A stretch of 45,984 bases of DNA from Pseudomonadota bacterium (GCA_023403845.1 JAEYDL010000005.1:1-45984), one strand, 5' to 3'. Positions 33,923 to 43,052 are shown, counted from the stretch's first letter. Numbers and translations are program-made. The notes: generated from the sequence alone by a model not told the origin.

Positions 33923-34510
33923 ATGAGCGTGCTCTGGATAGTCATTACCTACGTTATCGGTTCCATTCCTTTCGGCCTGCTGTTCAGCCGCACCTTCTGC
34001 GGCATCGACCCCCGGACGGCGGGCAGCGGAAACGTGGGCTCCACCAATGTGGCCCGGCTGTGCGGCAAAAAATGGGGCGCAGCCACTCTCGTCTGCGATG
34101 TGCTCAAGGGAACTCTTCCCGTATTCGTCGCCATGCAGCTTTCCGACAGTGCCCTGCTGCACACGCTGACCGCGCTGGCCGCCATCTCCGGCCATCTGTT
34201 CTCGTGTTTTCTCGCCTTCAAGGGCGGCAAAGCCGTAGCCACGTCCATCGGCGTCTTTATCCCGCTGGCCTTCTGGCAGCTGCTCGCGGCCTGCATAATC
34301 TGCCTGCTGCTCATCTGGCGATCGGGCTTCGTATCCCTCGGTTCCCTCGCTCTGGTCACGTCTCTGCCCGCGCTGCTGCTCGTGACCGGAAACTGGACGC
34401 TGCTGCCTCTGGCCCTCATCATTATGGCGCTCGTCTACTGGAGCCATCGCGAAAACATCAAGCGGCTGGCCAGAGGCGAAGAAAAAACCTGGATCAAACC
34501 GAAGGCATGA
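33923..34510 (+). CDS. plsY: Glycerol-3-phosphate acyltransferase PlsY
   Basis: A 195-residue inner-membrane enzyme that moves an acyl group from acyl-phosphate to glycerol 3-phosphate, the first step to phosphatidic acid, CdsA's substrate. About five membrane helices are seen. The three conserved loops are IGSIPFGLLFSR, GSGNVGSTNVAR and HLFSCFLAFKGGKAVATSIG. The acyl donor is made by PlsX, not in this window. GAGGAG precedes ATG 33923. Probably in an operon with the RNB gene. Confidence 0.97.
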   Translation: MSVLWIVITYVIGSIPFGLLFSRTFCGIDPRTAGSGNVGSTNVARLCGKKWGAATLVCDVLKGTLPVFVAMQLSDSALLHTLTALAAISGHLFSCFLAFKGGKAVATSIGVFIPLAFWQLLAACIICLLLIWRSGFVSLGSLALVTSLPALLLVTGNWTLLPLALIIMALVYWSHRENIKRLARGEEKTWIKPKA

Positions 34511-34618
34511 CACACCGGAAAACGCGGCACAGCACTCCGCGTCTTTCCCGCCTCCTTCGGACAACTCGTCAACAATACGGCGCGATCTTTCGCGCCTCTT
34601 TCCTTCGGAGAATCGCAC

Positions 34619-35719
34619 ATGGCACTGAGCATCGGCATCGTCGGCCTGCCCAACGTGGGCAAATCCACCCTGTTCAACGCCCTGACCAAAGCGCAAAACG
34701 CGCAGGCGGCCAACTATCCCTTCTGCACCATCGAACCGAACAAGGCTACCGTTCCCGTGCCGGACAACCGGCTTGATCAGCTGACCGAACTTGTGCATCC
34801 GCAGAAGACCGTGCAGGCTACGGTGGACTTCATCGATATCGCCGGACTCGTGCGCGGCGCAAGCAAGGGCGAGGGACTCGGAAACCAGTTCCTCGGCAAT
34901 ATCCGCGAATGTGCGGCCATTCTGGAAGTGGTCCGCTGCTTTGACGACGGCGACATCACCCATGTGGATGGTTCCGTGGACCCCTTGCGCGATGTGGACA
35001 CCATCGAAACGGAACTCCTGCTGGCCGATATTCAGAGCGTCGGCAAGCGGTTCGAACGCATGCAGAAGATGAGCAAGGGCGACAAGAGCGCCAAAGCCGC
35101 CGTGGACGAAATGGAACGTCTGCTCAGCCATCTTGACGCCGGCAACCCCGCCTCAACCTTCGAGGCGAAGGACATCGAACTCTTCCACGCCGCCTGGCAT
35201 GAACTGGGATTGCTCACGGCCAAAAAAATCATCTACTGCGCCAACGTAGACGAGGACAGCCTGCTCAAGGACAACGAACATGTCACTCGGCTCAAGACCT
35301 TCGCCGCCGAACGCGGCATCGAAGTCGTCACCATCTGCGCCCGTATCGAAGAAGAGCTGCAAGGCCTCTCCGAAGAAGATCAGAAGGAAATGCTCTCCTC
35401 TTACGGCATCGGCGAAAGCGGCCTTCTGCGCGTCATCCACTCAGGCTACAAGGCCCTCGGACTGGCCAGCTACTTCACCGCCGGTGAAAAGGAAGTGAAG
35501 GCGTGGACTATCGGCGAGGGCTGGAAGGCCCCGCAGGCGGCCGGCGTCATCCATACCGACTTTGAACGCGGGTTCATCCGCGCCGAGGTCATCAGCTTCG
35601 ACGACTACATAAAGTACAGGACCGAGGCGGCCTGCCGCACGGCGGGAGTTCTGCGCACGGAAGGCAAGGAATATGTAGTCCGAGACGGGGACGTCATGCA
35701 TTTTCTGTTCAACGTCTGA
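34619..35719 (+). CDS. ychF: Redox-linked GTPase/ATPase YchF (OLA1 family)
   Basis: A 366-residue cytoplasmic P-loop protein. The G1 motif GLPNVGKSTLFNALTKA is followed by the switch region with FIDIAGLVRGASKGEGLGNQ, and the TGS domain lies at the C-terminus (about 280-363). YchF/OLA1 proteins bind ribosomes and prefer ATP because their G4 motif differs (here YCANVDED). Normal length. GGAGAATCGC precedes ATG 34619. Ends at a strong terminator. Confidence 0.97.
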   Translation: MALSIGIVGLPNVGKSTLFNALTKAQNAQAANYPFCTIEPNKATVPVPDNRLDQLTELVHPQKTVQATVDFIDIAGLVRGASKGEGLGNQFLGNIRECAAILEVVRCFDDGDITHVDGSVDPLRDVDTIETELLLADIQSVGKRFERMQKMSKGDKSAKAAVDEMERLLSHLDAGNPASTFEAKDIELFHAAWHELGLLTAKKIIYCANVDEDSLLKDNEHVTRLKTFAAERGIEVVTICARIEEELQGLSEEDQKEMLSSYGIGESGLLRVIHSGYKALGLASYFTAGEKEVKAWTIGEGWKAPQAAGVIHTDFERGFIRAEVISFDDYIKYRTEAACRTAGVLRTEGKEYVVRDGDVMHFLFNV

Positions 35720-35738
35720 TCCTGTTCTCCGCCAGTTC

Positions 35739-35776
35739 AGCCCCCGTCTCCGGACAGGGAGAGCGGGGGCTTTTTC
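35739..35776 (+). terminator. Rho-independent terminator after ychF
   Basis: AGCCCCCG from 35739 pairs with CGGGGGCT (to 35771), with the inner TCTCC/GGAGA pairing, followed by TTTTC. It lies 20 bases past the ychF stop. Confidence 0.85.
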
Positions 35777-35921
35777 AACTCTCCATGCCGGAGCTTCGCC
35801 TGCCGCGCATTCTCGAAATGCTGCCCGGCAATGCACCTCGCCGTCGATCGCCGCTCTCCATGCTGACATACACAGCGTATGGCCATGCGGACACGCTTGC
35901 GAGGAGGCGAGCAATACACGT

Positions 35922-35959
35922 AAAAAAAGCACGCGCCGGTTTTTCCTGCACGTGCTTTT
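35922..35959 (-). terminator. Rho-independent terminator after the lipoprotein gene
   Basis: On the minus strand AAAAGCACG (35959-35951) pairs with CGTGCTTTT (35933 leftward), followed by further T (to 35922). It lies 22 bases past the stop of the glycine-zipper lipoprotein. Confidence 0.75.
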
Positions 35960-35981
35960 CCTCTGTTTCAAAAGGACAAGC

Positions 35982-36221
35982 CTACCAGCTGCCCTTTTCC
36001 TTTTGATGCCCATAGATGCCGCCGGCCAAGGCGCCGAGGCCACCGCCGACCAGCGCTCCCATCGTGCCGCTGCCGCCGGCTATGGCGCTGATTCCGGCGC
36101 CGAGCAGTGCTCCACCCGCCGTACCGCTGAGAGCGCCCTGCTGCGTCCTGTTCATGTTGGTGCATCCGATCGAACCGAATACCAGCGCTCCGATCAGAAA
36201 CAACGCAGAAATCTTTTTCAT
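35982..36221 (-). CDS. Glycine-zipper lipoprotein
   Basis: A 79-residue lipoprotein. The signal peptide MKKISALFLIGALVFGSIGC has a lipobox ending at C20 (GSIGC, a weak match to the consensus LAGC). The mature part is a glycine-zipper: repeated GxxxG patterns in ALSGTAGGALLGAGISAIAG and GALVGGGLGALAGGIYG, then a basic end. Such proteins (SlyB and YMGG-like) insert short helices into the outer membrane or inner face of the envelope. AGGA precedes ATG 36221; the longer frame to 36251 is not used. It lies 92 bases downstream of the secreted protein gene at 36314. Confidence 0.85.
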   Translation of the reverse strand: MKKISALFLIGALVFGSIGCTNMNRTQQGALSGTAGGALLGAGISAIAGGSGTMGALVGGGLGALAGGIYGHQKEKGSW

Positions 36222-36313
36222 GGTTGTCCTCCTGCCCCGCCAGGGGCCCATCCCGTTCCCAAAAGGGCGGGATTCATTTGTGGGGATGCCTCGTCACGCG
36301 ACCAAGGCATGAT

Positions 36314-36682
36314 CTACTTGTCGGCGGGAAGCATGTACTCACGCCACAGAACGTCGAATACCTGTCGATCAGCATCTCCCGGATGTGCGGCATACCATTC
36401 GTCAAGCAGCTTCTGCAGCTGCAGCCAGTTGACGTCGTTGAACGCCTTGACCCACGAACGCACAAAGGCAGACGGAGGTGTCCCCTGCTGCTGCGCGATC
36501 AGCTGTTCGATAGCCACGACGCTGGAAGCGCCGTACAGGAAGGCCAGCTTTTCACTCTGGGAGGAGTGTGCCCACTCCCGGCCGGTCAGGTCAAGCCCCG
36601 ACCCCGTATAGGCCGAAGCGGACAGACTGATCCCCAACACCAGAAATGCCGCGAGCACCAGACTCAGGCAACGGTTACGCAT
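36314..36682 (-). CDS. Secreted/periplasmic protein, unknown function
   Basis: A 122-residue protein with a clear signal peptide (MRNRCLSLVLAAFLVLGISL then SASAYTG, cleavage after ASA near residue 24). The mature part of about 98 residues has no membrane helix; it contains LDLTGREWAHSSQSEKLAFL followed by YGASSVVAIEQL and ends WREYMLPADK. I do not recognise the family. AGGAGG precedes ATG 36682, so the start is firm; the longer frame to 36745 would hide the signal peptide. It lies upstream of the glycine-zipper lipoprotein on the same strand, so both may form an envelope pair. Confidence 0.8.
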   Translation of the reverse strand: MRNRCLSLVLAAFLVLGISLSASAYTGSGLDLTGREWAHSSQSEKLAFLYGASSVVAIEQLIAQQQGTPPSAFVRSWVKAFNDVNWLQLQKLLDEWYAAHPGDADRQVFDVLWREYMLPADK

Positions 36683-36790
36683 GGCGAACCTCCTATTCTT
36701 GCAGTGTGCCGCATCCAGTGCGGCGGATAGGAACCATACAAGCACGCTTCAAGCGGAAGTTCAATTATAGAGAGAAAAACGGGGCAGGGA

Positions 36791-37294
36791 TCAGCCCAGA
36801 CGCGCCAGCCGTTCGAAACGGCGGACAGTAAGATGGCAGATAGCCGCGGCCAGCGCGTCTCCCGTATCCACCGCCCAGTCCGGTTTGACGCCGAGTACAC
36901 GTCCCACCATAAAACCGACCTGAGCCTTATCCGCTCCGCCGACGCCGACAAGCGCCTTTTTGATGACCGTGGGCTCGTAATCCCGAACGGGAAGATCATG
37001 CGCGGCCAGCGCCGCAATGGCTGCCCCCCGGGCCTGTCCGAGCTTAAGCGCCGTTGCCGCGTTCTTGGCTGTAAATACCTGTTCCACCGAGGCTTCGTCC
37101 GGCTTCAGACGGACAACCACGTTATGAAGTTCCCGAAAGATGAAGCCAAGACGTTCGGCGAATTCCCCCTTGAGCGGCGGTCGGATGACGCCGCAATCCA
37201 CAAGCCGAAGAACTCCGGAGACTTCGCGGACCACCCCCCAGCCCGTATTGCGGGAACCGGGGTCGATGCCGATGACGGTAATGGATTCGGACAT
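36791..37294 (-). CDS. ruvC: Holliday junction endonuclease RuvC
   Basis: A 167-residue RNase-H-fold nuclease that cuts Holliday junctions with RuvAB during recombination and repair. The first acidic strand VIGIDPGSRNTGWGVV, the VEQVFTAKNAATALKLGQAR region with E, and the C-terminal ALAAAICHL with its conserved D (VDTGDAL) give the catalytic carboxylates. Normal length. GAGG lies just before ATG 37294. ruvA and ruvB are not in the window. Confidence 0.97.
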   Translation of the reverse strand: MSESITVIGIDPGSRNTGWGVVREVSGVLRLVDCGVIRPPLKGEFAERLGFIFRELHNVVVRLKPDEASVEQVFTAKNAATALKLGQARGAAIAALAAHDLPVRDYEPTVIKKALVGVGGADKAQVGFMVGRVLGVKPDWAVDTGDALAAAICHLTVRRFERLARLG

Positions 37295-37454
37295 GGGGCC
37301 TCGCAGAGAGCAAGGGGTTCGCTACGACCACGTAAAGCGGTTTCGGAACTCAATCAGATGAAAAAGGACCGGGAGAAACTGTTTTCCGCCGTATCGAACA
37401 GGGCGAAAGAATAATCTACTGAAGTGGAACCACCTGCTTCCATTCCAAAAACGA

Positions 37455-37528
37455 TCCGGTACGCAGCTTCAGGGAACAGCGTACCGGAAAACACGCCTGC
37501 CGCCCGCAACGGGAACAGGGCGGCAGGC
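37455..37528 (-). terminator. Two tandem hairpins downstream of yebC
   Basis: On the minus strand, after the yebC stop, GCCTGCCGCCC (37528-37518) pairs with GGGCGGCAGGC (37505-37495) and is followed by GTGTTTTC. A second stem TCCGGTACGC/GCGTACCGGA (37488-37455) follows and overlaps the U-tract. The first hairpin is a good terminator; the role of the second is not clear. Confidence 0.7.
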
Positions 37529-37537
37529 ACAGGTCTG

Positions 37538-38284
37538 CTAGTCTTCCAGCTGCGCCATGATCTCGTCGGAGATATCGGCGTCAGAGTAGACGTTCTGGAC
37601 ATCGTCGTTGTCTTCCAGAAGTTCGATGAAACGGAGCAGCTTGCGCGCCGTCTCCAGATCAAGTTCCATCGTACTCTGGGGTACCTGGTTCAGCTCGGCG
37701 GAAAGCATCTCCAGCCCGGCGGCTTCAAAGGCATCGCGGACGTTGTTGAAGTCGGCCATGGCGGTCTGGATTTCCCAGGTATCACCCTCGTCGCGCAGAT
37801 CGTCGGCGCCCGCTTCCAGAGCCGCTTCCATAAGCTGCTCTTCCGTATACTTCTCCTTGGAGAAGGTGATGACGCCCTTGCGCTCAAACTTCCAGCTCAC
37901 GCAGCCGCTTTCACCCATGGAACCGCCGCCCTTGCTCATCAGGTGACGGATTTCGGCCACGGTGCGGTTACGGTTGTCGGTCGCAGTCTCCACAATGACG
38001 GCGACGCCGCCCGGACCATAACCTTCATAATTGATTTCCGTGATATCGCCGCCGGCATCCTGACCGGTACCCTTGCGAATAGCGGCCTCAATCTTGTCCT
38101 TGGGGAGGTTGATCGCCTTGGCAGCGGCAATGGCCGCACGCAGGCGGGAATTACCGGCAGGATCGCCGCCATTCTTGGCTGCGATGATGATTTCCTTGGC
38201 TGCCTTGGTAAATTCCTTACCCCGCTTGGCATCCTGGCGACCCTTGCGGTGCTGGATGTTGGCCCATTTGCTGTGTCCGGACAT
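37538..38284 (-). CDS. yebC: YebC/PmpR/TACO1-family regulatory protein
   Basis: A 248-residue protein with the family start MSGHSKWANIQHRKGRQDAK. The three-domain pattern is visible, including NPRLRAAI-like NSRLRAAIAAAKAINLPKDK, YEGYGPGGVAVIVETATDNR and the acidic C-terminal domain. YebC proteins act as transcription regulators or help ribosomes pass difficult (for example proline-rich) sequences. AGGAGGATTCA precedes ATG 38284. In some bacteria yebC and ruvC adjoin, as here. Confidence 0.97.
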   Translation of the reverse strand: MSGHSKWANIQHRKGRQDAKRGKEFTKAAKEIIIAAKNGGDPAGNSRLRAAIAAAKAINLPKDKIEAAIRKGTGQDAGGDITEINYEGYGPGGVAVIVETATDNRNRTVAEIRHLMSKGGGSMGESGCVSWKFERKGVITFSKEKYTEEQLMEAALEAGADDLRDEGDTWEIQTAMADFNNVRDAFEAAGLEMLSAELNQVPQSTMELDLETARKLLRFIELLEDNDDVQNVYSDADISDEIMAQLED

Positions 38285-38510
38285 TGAATCCTCCTGAATT
38301 GTTTCTGAACGGAACCGACCGGATGCGAATGTGCATCCCGCCGGTCATACCCAAATTTCGGCAAACGATCCCCGATACGGCCCCCTTTCCCTGGCTGCCG
38401 CTTCTCAGGGAACGACGGAACAGCCTGATCCGCACGCCGTTTCGCACTTGATCGCTGGAGCAGACATACTCCGCAAACGGCGACCGTCTCTCCTCCGGGG
38501 AACGCCGGGG

Positions 38511-39161
38511 CTATTCCTGGGCAGCCTCCGACGTTTTCGGAAAGGAAACCCCTTCGGCATAGGCCGAAGGCATCCCCTTGAAGCCGATGCCTACAAAAAA
38601 TGTTTCCTTGCTCTCAGCCCGCGAACTCTGAGGCTTGAACGAGGTCACCCGGGTGAACAACGGACGCATGCGCCGCACGAACAGCTCTACGTCCGGTCCC
38701 ATGAATATCTTGACGATATAGCTGCCTCCCGTCGCCAGATAGGCTTCCGCGACACTCAACGCCTCGCAGCACAGCTCGTAGGAACGGGTCTGATCCGTGA
38801 GCCTGGTCCCCGTAGTCTGAGGAGCCATGTCGCTCATGACGACCTGAAATGGCCCGGTGGCGGCAAGCAACGCCTCAAACTCCGGCGAACGCTCGAATAC
38901 GTCCTCCTGATGAAAGGACACATTGGCCGGAAAAACGGTAGCAGTGCTCTGAATGTCGCAGCCGAGCACCCTGCCCTGCGGTCCCACAAGCTCGGCCGCC
39001 CCCAGAGACCAGGACCCAGGGGCCGCCCCCAGATCAAGCACCTTCATGCCCTTTCTGAAAATACGAAAACGGCGGTCGATTTCCTTCAGCTTGTAGACGG
39101 AGCGAGCCGGATAATTTTCCTGTTTGGCCTTGCGGAAGTAGTAATCGCGATATTCTTTCAT
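38511..39161 (-). CDS. rlmE: 23S rRNA 2'-O-ribose methyltransferase RlmE (FtsJ/RrmJ)
   Basis: A 216-residue SAM-dependent enzyme that methylates U2552 of 23S rRNA late in 50S assembly. The SAM motif VLDLGAAPGSWSLGAAELVG is present. The K-D-K-E tetrad is visible: K in ARSVYKL, D in VVMSDMAPQTTG, K in YIVKIFMG and E in SSRAESKETFFVG. ATG 39161 gives the family N-terminus (KEYRDYYFRKAKQENYPARS); an in-frame TTG further up is unlikely. The C-terminus has about 18 extra residues. Located upstream of yebC on the same strand. Confidence 0.95.
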   Translation of the reverse strand: MKEYRDYYFRKAKQENYPARSVYKLKEIDRRFRIFRKGMKVLDLGAAPGSWSLGAAELVGPQGRVLGCDIQSTATVFPANVSFHQEDVFERSPEFEALLAATGPFQVVMSDMAPQTTGTRLTDQTRSYELCCEALSVAEAYLATGGSYIVKIFMGPDVELFVRRMRPLFTRVTSFKPQSSRAESKETFFVGIGFKGMPSAYAEGVSFPKTSEAAQE

Positions 39162-39421
39162 AATGTGTAACGTAGGATTATAGCGTAAAACGGTCAAACT
39201 CGCCAGTGTCTGAACAGGGGTGAAAGCCGTTTTTTTTCGGCTCTGGAGAAAAACGATCGTCTTTGCAAGCGCCGCGCGTCCGCGCCGGCAGCCTTCTCCC
39301 GGAATCCGGTCCCCTGCCCCGTCCCTGAAATTCTTCTCCCTGTAAGGAAATGTGTCTCCTGCTCCAGATGAGCATGCCCATCGCCAAGAAGGCGTGCTCT
39401 TCGCTTCGGGGGAGGCGCACG

Positions 39422-39631
39422 CTACATCCGGTCGCAGTAGACCTGCTCAAGAAAGGTTTCCATGGCTTCGTCCGCTTCACGGATATATTCCTGCACGGAA
39501 TACATCTTCCCGCACGCAGGACAGACCACATGCACCTCATGGCAACTGCGCTCGACAAGCACCGGCGTGCGGCATTCCCTGCACGGCAGAGTGGTCTGAA
39601 TCTTTCTGACTCGCGAAAAACTGTTCCACAT
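39422..39631 (-). CDS. Small zinc-ribbon protein (dual CxxC)
   Basis: A 69-residue protein with two CxxC knuckles: LPCREC (near residue 17) and VCPACG (near 38), typical of a single zinc or iron ribbon, then a helical acidic tail ending FLEQVYCDRM. ATG 39631 has AAGGAG eight bases upstream, a strong ribosome site, so the start is firm and the longer open frame to 39766 is not coding. It lies 200 bases downstream of priA on the same strand. Function unknown; small ribbon proteins of this kind are common in this bacterial group. Confidence 0.78.
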   Translation of the reverse strand: MWNSFSRVRKIQTTLPCRECRTPVLVERSCHEVHVVCPACGKMYSVQEYIREADEAMETFLEQVYCDRM

Positions 39632-39830
39632 GGAGCGACTCCTTTTCAAATTCCCGTATTGCCTCAGGGCAGGACGCCACGCCCGTAACGCCGAGGACGC
39701 GACGCGCTCATACCCCATAACCGGATCAAGAACAAGGCCGTCTCCATCCGGAATTGTCACAGACATGATGTTCCCGCTCCGCTTCCCGCAGGCTGGGGGC
39801 TCGCTTCGCCCCTGACCGCGCGGACCGCGC

Positions 39831-42176
39831 CTACATCATGTTTACCGGATCGATATCAAGAGACAGCCGAAGATGTGGCGGCGCGGCAAGCGGCAAAACC
39901 GCCGCGTACAGAGCACGGATGGCCTGCCAGTCCGATGCCTTGAACAGACACTGAAACCGCTTGCGCCCTCGCAGCAGAGGCAGAGGGGCCGGAGCCGGAC
40001 CAAGCACAACGACGCCCTTTTCCTTGCCCTCGTCGCGCAGAAGCGCGGTAATTCTGGCAAGCCTGGTCTGCCCGTCCGCCCAGTCGAACGGCCATGAAAT
40101 TCGCAGCAGGGCCAAGTTAATGAAGGGCGGATAACGTCGACGGCGACGCAGCTCTATCTCGTGCTCGTAAAAGCCCTCATAATCGCCCGACTGCACGAAT
40201 TGCCAGCAATAGTGCCCCATGTCGCGCGTCTGGATGAGTACCTGCCCCGGCTTGTCGCCTCTGCCTGCACGACCTGCTGATTGCACCAGCAGCTGAAAAG
40301 TCCGCTCTGCTGCCCGATAATCGGGAAGGTTGAGCCCGAGATCGCCATCCGCCACAATGGCCAGAGTCACATCGGGAAAATGATGTCCCTTGGACAGCAT
40401 TTGCGTCCCCACCAGCACCTGCGCTTCCCTGCGGGCGAAAGACTCCAGTATTTCCTCCATCCGACCGGGACGGCGCGTGCTGTCGCGATCCAGCCGCAAC
40501 ACGCGGCTGCCCGGCGGAAGCTGTGTTCCGATATATTCCTCAACCCGCTCCGTTCCCTGCCCCATGGGATGGAAATGCAGCCCTTTGCAGCTCGGGCACG
40601 GCGATGGAAACGGCACGCTGTAGCCGCAGTAATGGCAGACCAGCCGTTCACGCCCCTTGTGATAGGTCAGACCGATGTCGCAATGCGGACACCGGGCGAC
40701 CTTGCCGCAGTCAAGGCAATACATGAGCGGAGCGTATCCCCGCCGGTTCAGCAGGACCACGGCCTGTTCGCCCCTTTCAACCGTTTCGCGCAACGCGGCC
40801 AGACTTTCCGGAGCGAGAATGCTCTCCCCCATATTCGCCGTTCCCAGATCCACGAGTCTCACGGAAGGGAGCGTCCCTCCGCCGACGCGGGCGGGCAGGA
40901 CGGAAACCGGAATTCTGGCCTCCCGGGCAGCGTAAAAGGTTTTCAAATCCGGCGTGGCCGACCCGAGCACAAGCAGACCTCTGGTCTGGGCGATGCGAAA
41001 CCACGCCAGTTCCTTGGCCTGATACTTAAGCCCTTCGTCCTGTTTGAACGAGGCGTCATGCTCCTCATCAAGCATCACTGCGCCCAGCTCAGGCAGCGGA
41101 AGGAACAACGCGGATCGCGTCCCCACCACGACGCACGGACCGCGGCGCGCGGCCAGCTCGCGAAAGGTCCGCTCCCTTACGGTCGGAGGCTGATAGCCGT
41201 GAAAAAAGAACAGAGGCGCGTCGGGCAGAGCAAGCTGCGCGTCACGGCGCAACTTCATGGCCAGAGCCACTTCCGGAGCCAGCAGCAGGGCCGACCGACC
41301 GCGCCGGAGGCATTCCCGGATCAACTCCATGTAAACGGCAGTCTTGCCGCTTCCGGTCACCCCGAACAACAGGTGAGAAACAGGTCTGTCCTCGTCCAGT
41401 TCACCGATCAGACTCTCCAGAGCAGCCTGTTGCGCCCCGGACAGGGAAAACGCCGCCGATGCGGGAGGCAGCAGACATTCAGCCTCCTCCGGACAGCTCG
41501 CTTCCCCCTGACGCAGAGCAACCAATCCATGCTTCAGCAGCGCCTCAAGCGCCGGACCGGCCCCCTGCCCCAGCCGCCGCAACACATCCCGTCTGGACAC
41601 CGCGCCCTCTTCCAGCAGCAGTTCCAGCAGCGCAATCTGCCGGGTGGCCGTAGGCCGCACAGCCCACGGCGGATCGCAGCGCAAGATGCAGAACTCTGTG
41701 GAGGCAGCGTCTTCACGGGGCGCCAACAGTTCCGCTTCGCCATCAAGCCAGGCCCGACCAAGCAGGAGCAGCTCCCCGGGAGGCAACGTTTCCAGTTCGC
41801 GCAGAAAACGCACCCTGGCTCCACCAGCATTGATCTGACGCAGGCGCATTTGGGCCAGCCTCAGGCCGGACGGAAAAACCGACGCCAGGATCTGACCGGG
41901 CATGACCGCCTGACGGAGCGCCAGTTGCCGGACCATCTCCAGATGTCCATCAGGCAAAAGCGGTTCACGCTCCAGCGGCCAGAGCATGGGACGGGGGGCG
42001 ACGCCGTGGGGAAGCGGAGAGCCGCTCCCGTCCAGAATCACGCCTGCCCGCAGCCTGCCCTTGCCGAGGGGAACGGCCACACGCAGACCTGGACGCCAGG
42101 AAAAATCCGCGAGCCACTCGGGCACGGCATAGGTGAGCGAGGAAAACGGCGGACTCAGCAGCGCGACCGTACGCAA
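39831..42176 (-). CDS. priA: Primosomal helicase PriA
   Basis: A 781-residue replication-restart helicase that binds stalled forks and loads the primosome. The N-terminal DNA-binding region is divergent. The helicase core has GVTGSGKTAVYME (Walker A), LDEEHDASFKQDE (DEEH box) and motif V/VI regions with SAGRAGRGDKPGQV. The zinc part CLDCGKVARCPHCDIGLTYH, then CHYCG and CPSC, has all eight cysteines. The start is TTG 42176, 12 bases after the galU stop, with GAGGGA seven bases upstream, so low-level, coupled expression is likely. No ATG nearby fits. Confidence 0.95.
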   Translation of the reverse strand: MRTVALLSPPFSSLTYAVPEWLADFSWRPGLRVAVPLGKGRLRAGVILDGSGSPLPHGVAPRPMLWPLEREPLLPDGHLEMVRQLALRQAVMPGQILASVFPSGLRLAQMRLRQINAGGARVRFLRELETLPPGELLLLGRAWLDGEAELLAPREDAASTEFCILRCDPPWAVRPTATRQIALLELLLEEGAVSRRDVLRRLGQGAGPALEALLKHGLVALRQGEASCPEEAECLLPPASAAFSLSGAQQAALESLIGELDEDRPVSHLLFGVTGSGKTAVYMELIRECLRRGRSALLLAPEVALAMKLRRDAQLALPDAPLFFFHGYQPPTVRERTFRELAARRGPCVVVGTRSALFLPLPELGAVMLDEEHDASFKQDEGLKYQAKELAWFRIAQTRGLLVLGSATPDLKTFYAAREARIPVSVLPARVGGGTLPSVRLVDLGTANMGESILAPESLAALRETVERGEQAVVLLNRRGYAPLMYCLDCGKVARCPHCDIGLTYHKGRERLVCHYCGYSVPFPSPCPSCKGLHFHPMGQGTERVEEYIGTQLPPGSRVLRLDRDSTRRPGRMEEILESFARREAQVLVGTQMLSKGHHFPDVTLAIVADGDLGLNLPDYRAAERTFQLLVQSAGRAGRGDKPGQVLIQTRDMGHYCWQFVQSGDYEGFYEHEIELRRRRRYPPFINLALLRISWPFDWADGQTRLARITALLRDEGKEKGVVVLGPAPAPLPLLRGRKRFQCLFKASDWQAIRALYAAVLPLAAPPHLRLSLDIDPVNMM

Positions 42177-42188
42177 CGACGGTTCCCT

Positions 42189-43052
42189 CTAGCGCAGCAT
42201 GGCAAGCAGCCGCGCGCGCAGGTCGTCGCGCAGACTTTCGTCCTGCAGGCCAAGGTAGATGTTCGCGGACAGGTAATCCACCCAGTCTCCGGCATCGAAA
42301 CGCACGCCGCCCATTTTTACAGCCAGCATACCCCGCTCCCGGGCCAGCGACGCCAGTGCATCCGTAAGCTGAATCTCGCCACCGTGACCGGGGGTTGCCC
42401 GTTCCAGATGCGTGAAGATATCCGGAGTCAGCACATAACGGCCCACGATGGCAAGGCGGGACGCCACGGTTCCCACGGCAGGCTTTTCCACCATATCCGA
42501 AATGGAATACACGCCGGGCGCGACTTCCTCTCCGGAAACAATGCCGTAGCGATTCACCCGGTCGGCGGGAACTTCCATCACCCCCACAACCGGCATGTTT
42601 CGCTCGCTGGCTACGCGCACGAGCTGCTCAAGCCCGGCGTTTTCGCCAAGAATGAAGTCGTCTCCCACCATGATCGCAAACGGCTCGGCCTTAACCATTT
42701 CCCGCGCACACAGCACGGCATGGCCGAGTCCCAGCTGCTTCTTCTGGCGGACCGACATGATGTTGACCATTTCGGCCACGTCACGGATGGTTCTGAGCAT
42801 CTCGTACTTGCCGGAACGCTCCAGAACACCCTCCAGTTGAAGATTGTAGTCGAAGTGATCCTCAATCACGCTCTTGTCGCGGTTGGTCACAAAGACCACA
42901 TCCTCCACTCCGGCGCGAATGGCTTCCTCCACGACGTACTGAACCACCGGCTTGTTGTAGACCGGCAGCATCTCCTTGGGAATATTCTTGCTTGCCGGCA
43001 ACGAACGCGTTCCCCAGCCCGCCACGGGAATGACCACCTTGCGAATATTCAT
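42189..43052 (-). CDS. galU: UTP-glucose-1-phosphate uridylyltransferase
   Basis: A 287-residue enzyme making UDP-glucose for surface polysaccharide and lipid sugars. It has the nucleotidyltransferase start RKVVIPVAGWGTRSLPASKN (the G-x-G-T-R loop, with W for L/F), IPKEMLPVYNKPVVQYVVEE, GDDFILG with the metal-binding Asp, and GEIQLTDALASL. Normal length. ATG 43052 has GAGGAGAG immediately upstream; the longer frame to 43385 is intergenic. It lies 242 bases downstream of glmM. Confidence 0.96.
   Translation of the reverse strand: MNIRKVVIPVAGWGTRSLPASKNIPKEMLPVYNKPVVQYVVEEAIRAGVEDVVFVTNRDKSVIEDHFDYNLQLEGVLERSGKYEMLRTIRDVAEMVNIMSVRQKKQLGLGHAVLCAREMVKAEPFAIMVGDDFILGENAGLEQLVRVASERNMPVVGVMEVPADRVNRYGIVSGEEVAPGVYSISDMVEKPAVGTVASRLAIVGRYVLTPDIFTHLERATPGHGGEIQLTDALASLARERGMLAVKMGGVRFDAGDWVDYLSANIYLGLQDESLRDDLRARLLAMLR

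Noticed and set aside
31640..35131. 1163-codon minus-strand frame
   Set aside because: Despite its length it is antisense to the RNB nuclease, plsY and ychF genes, all of which have full family motifs.
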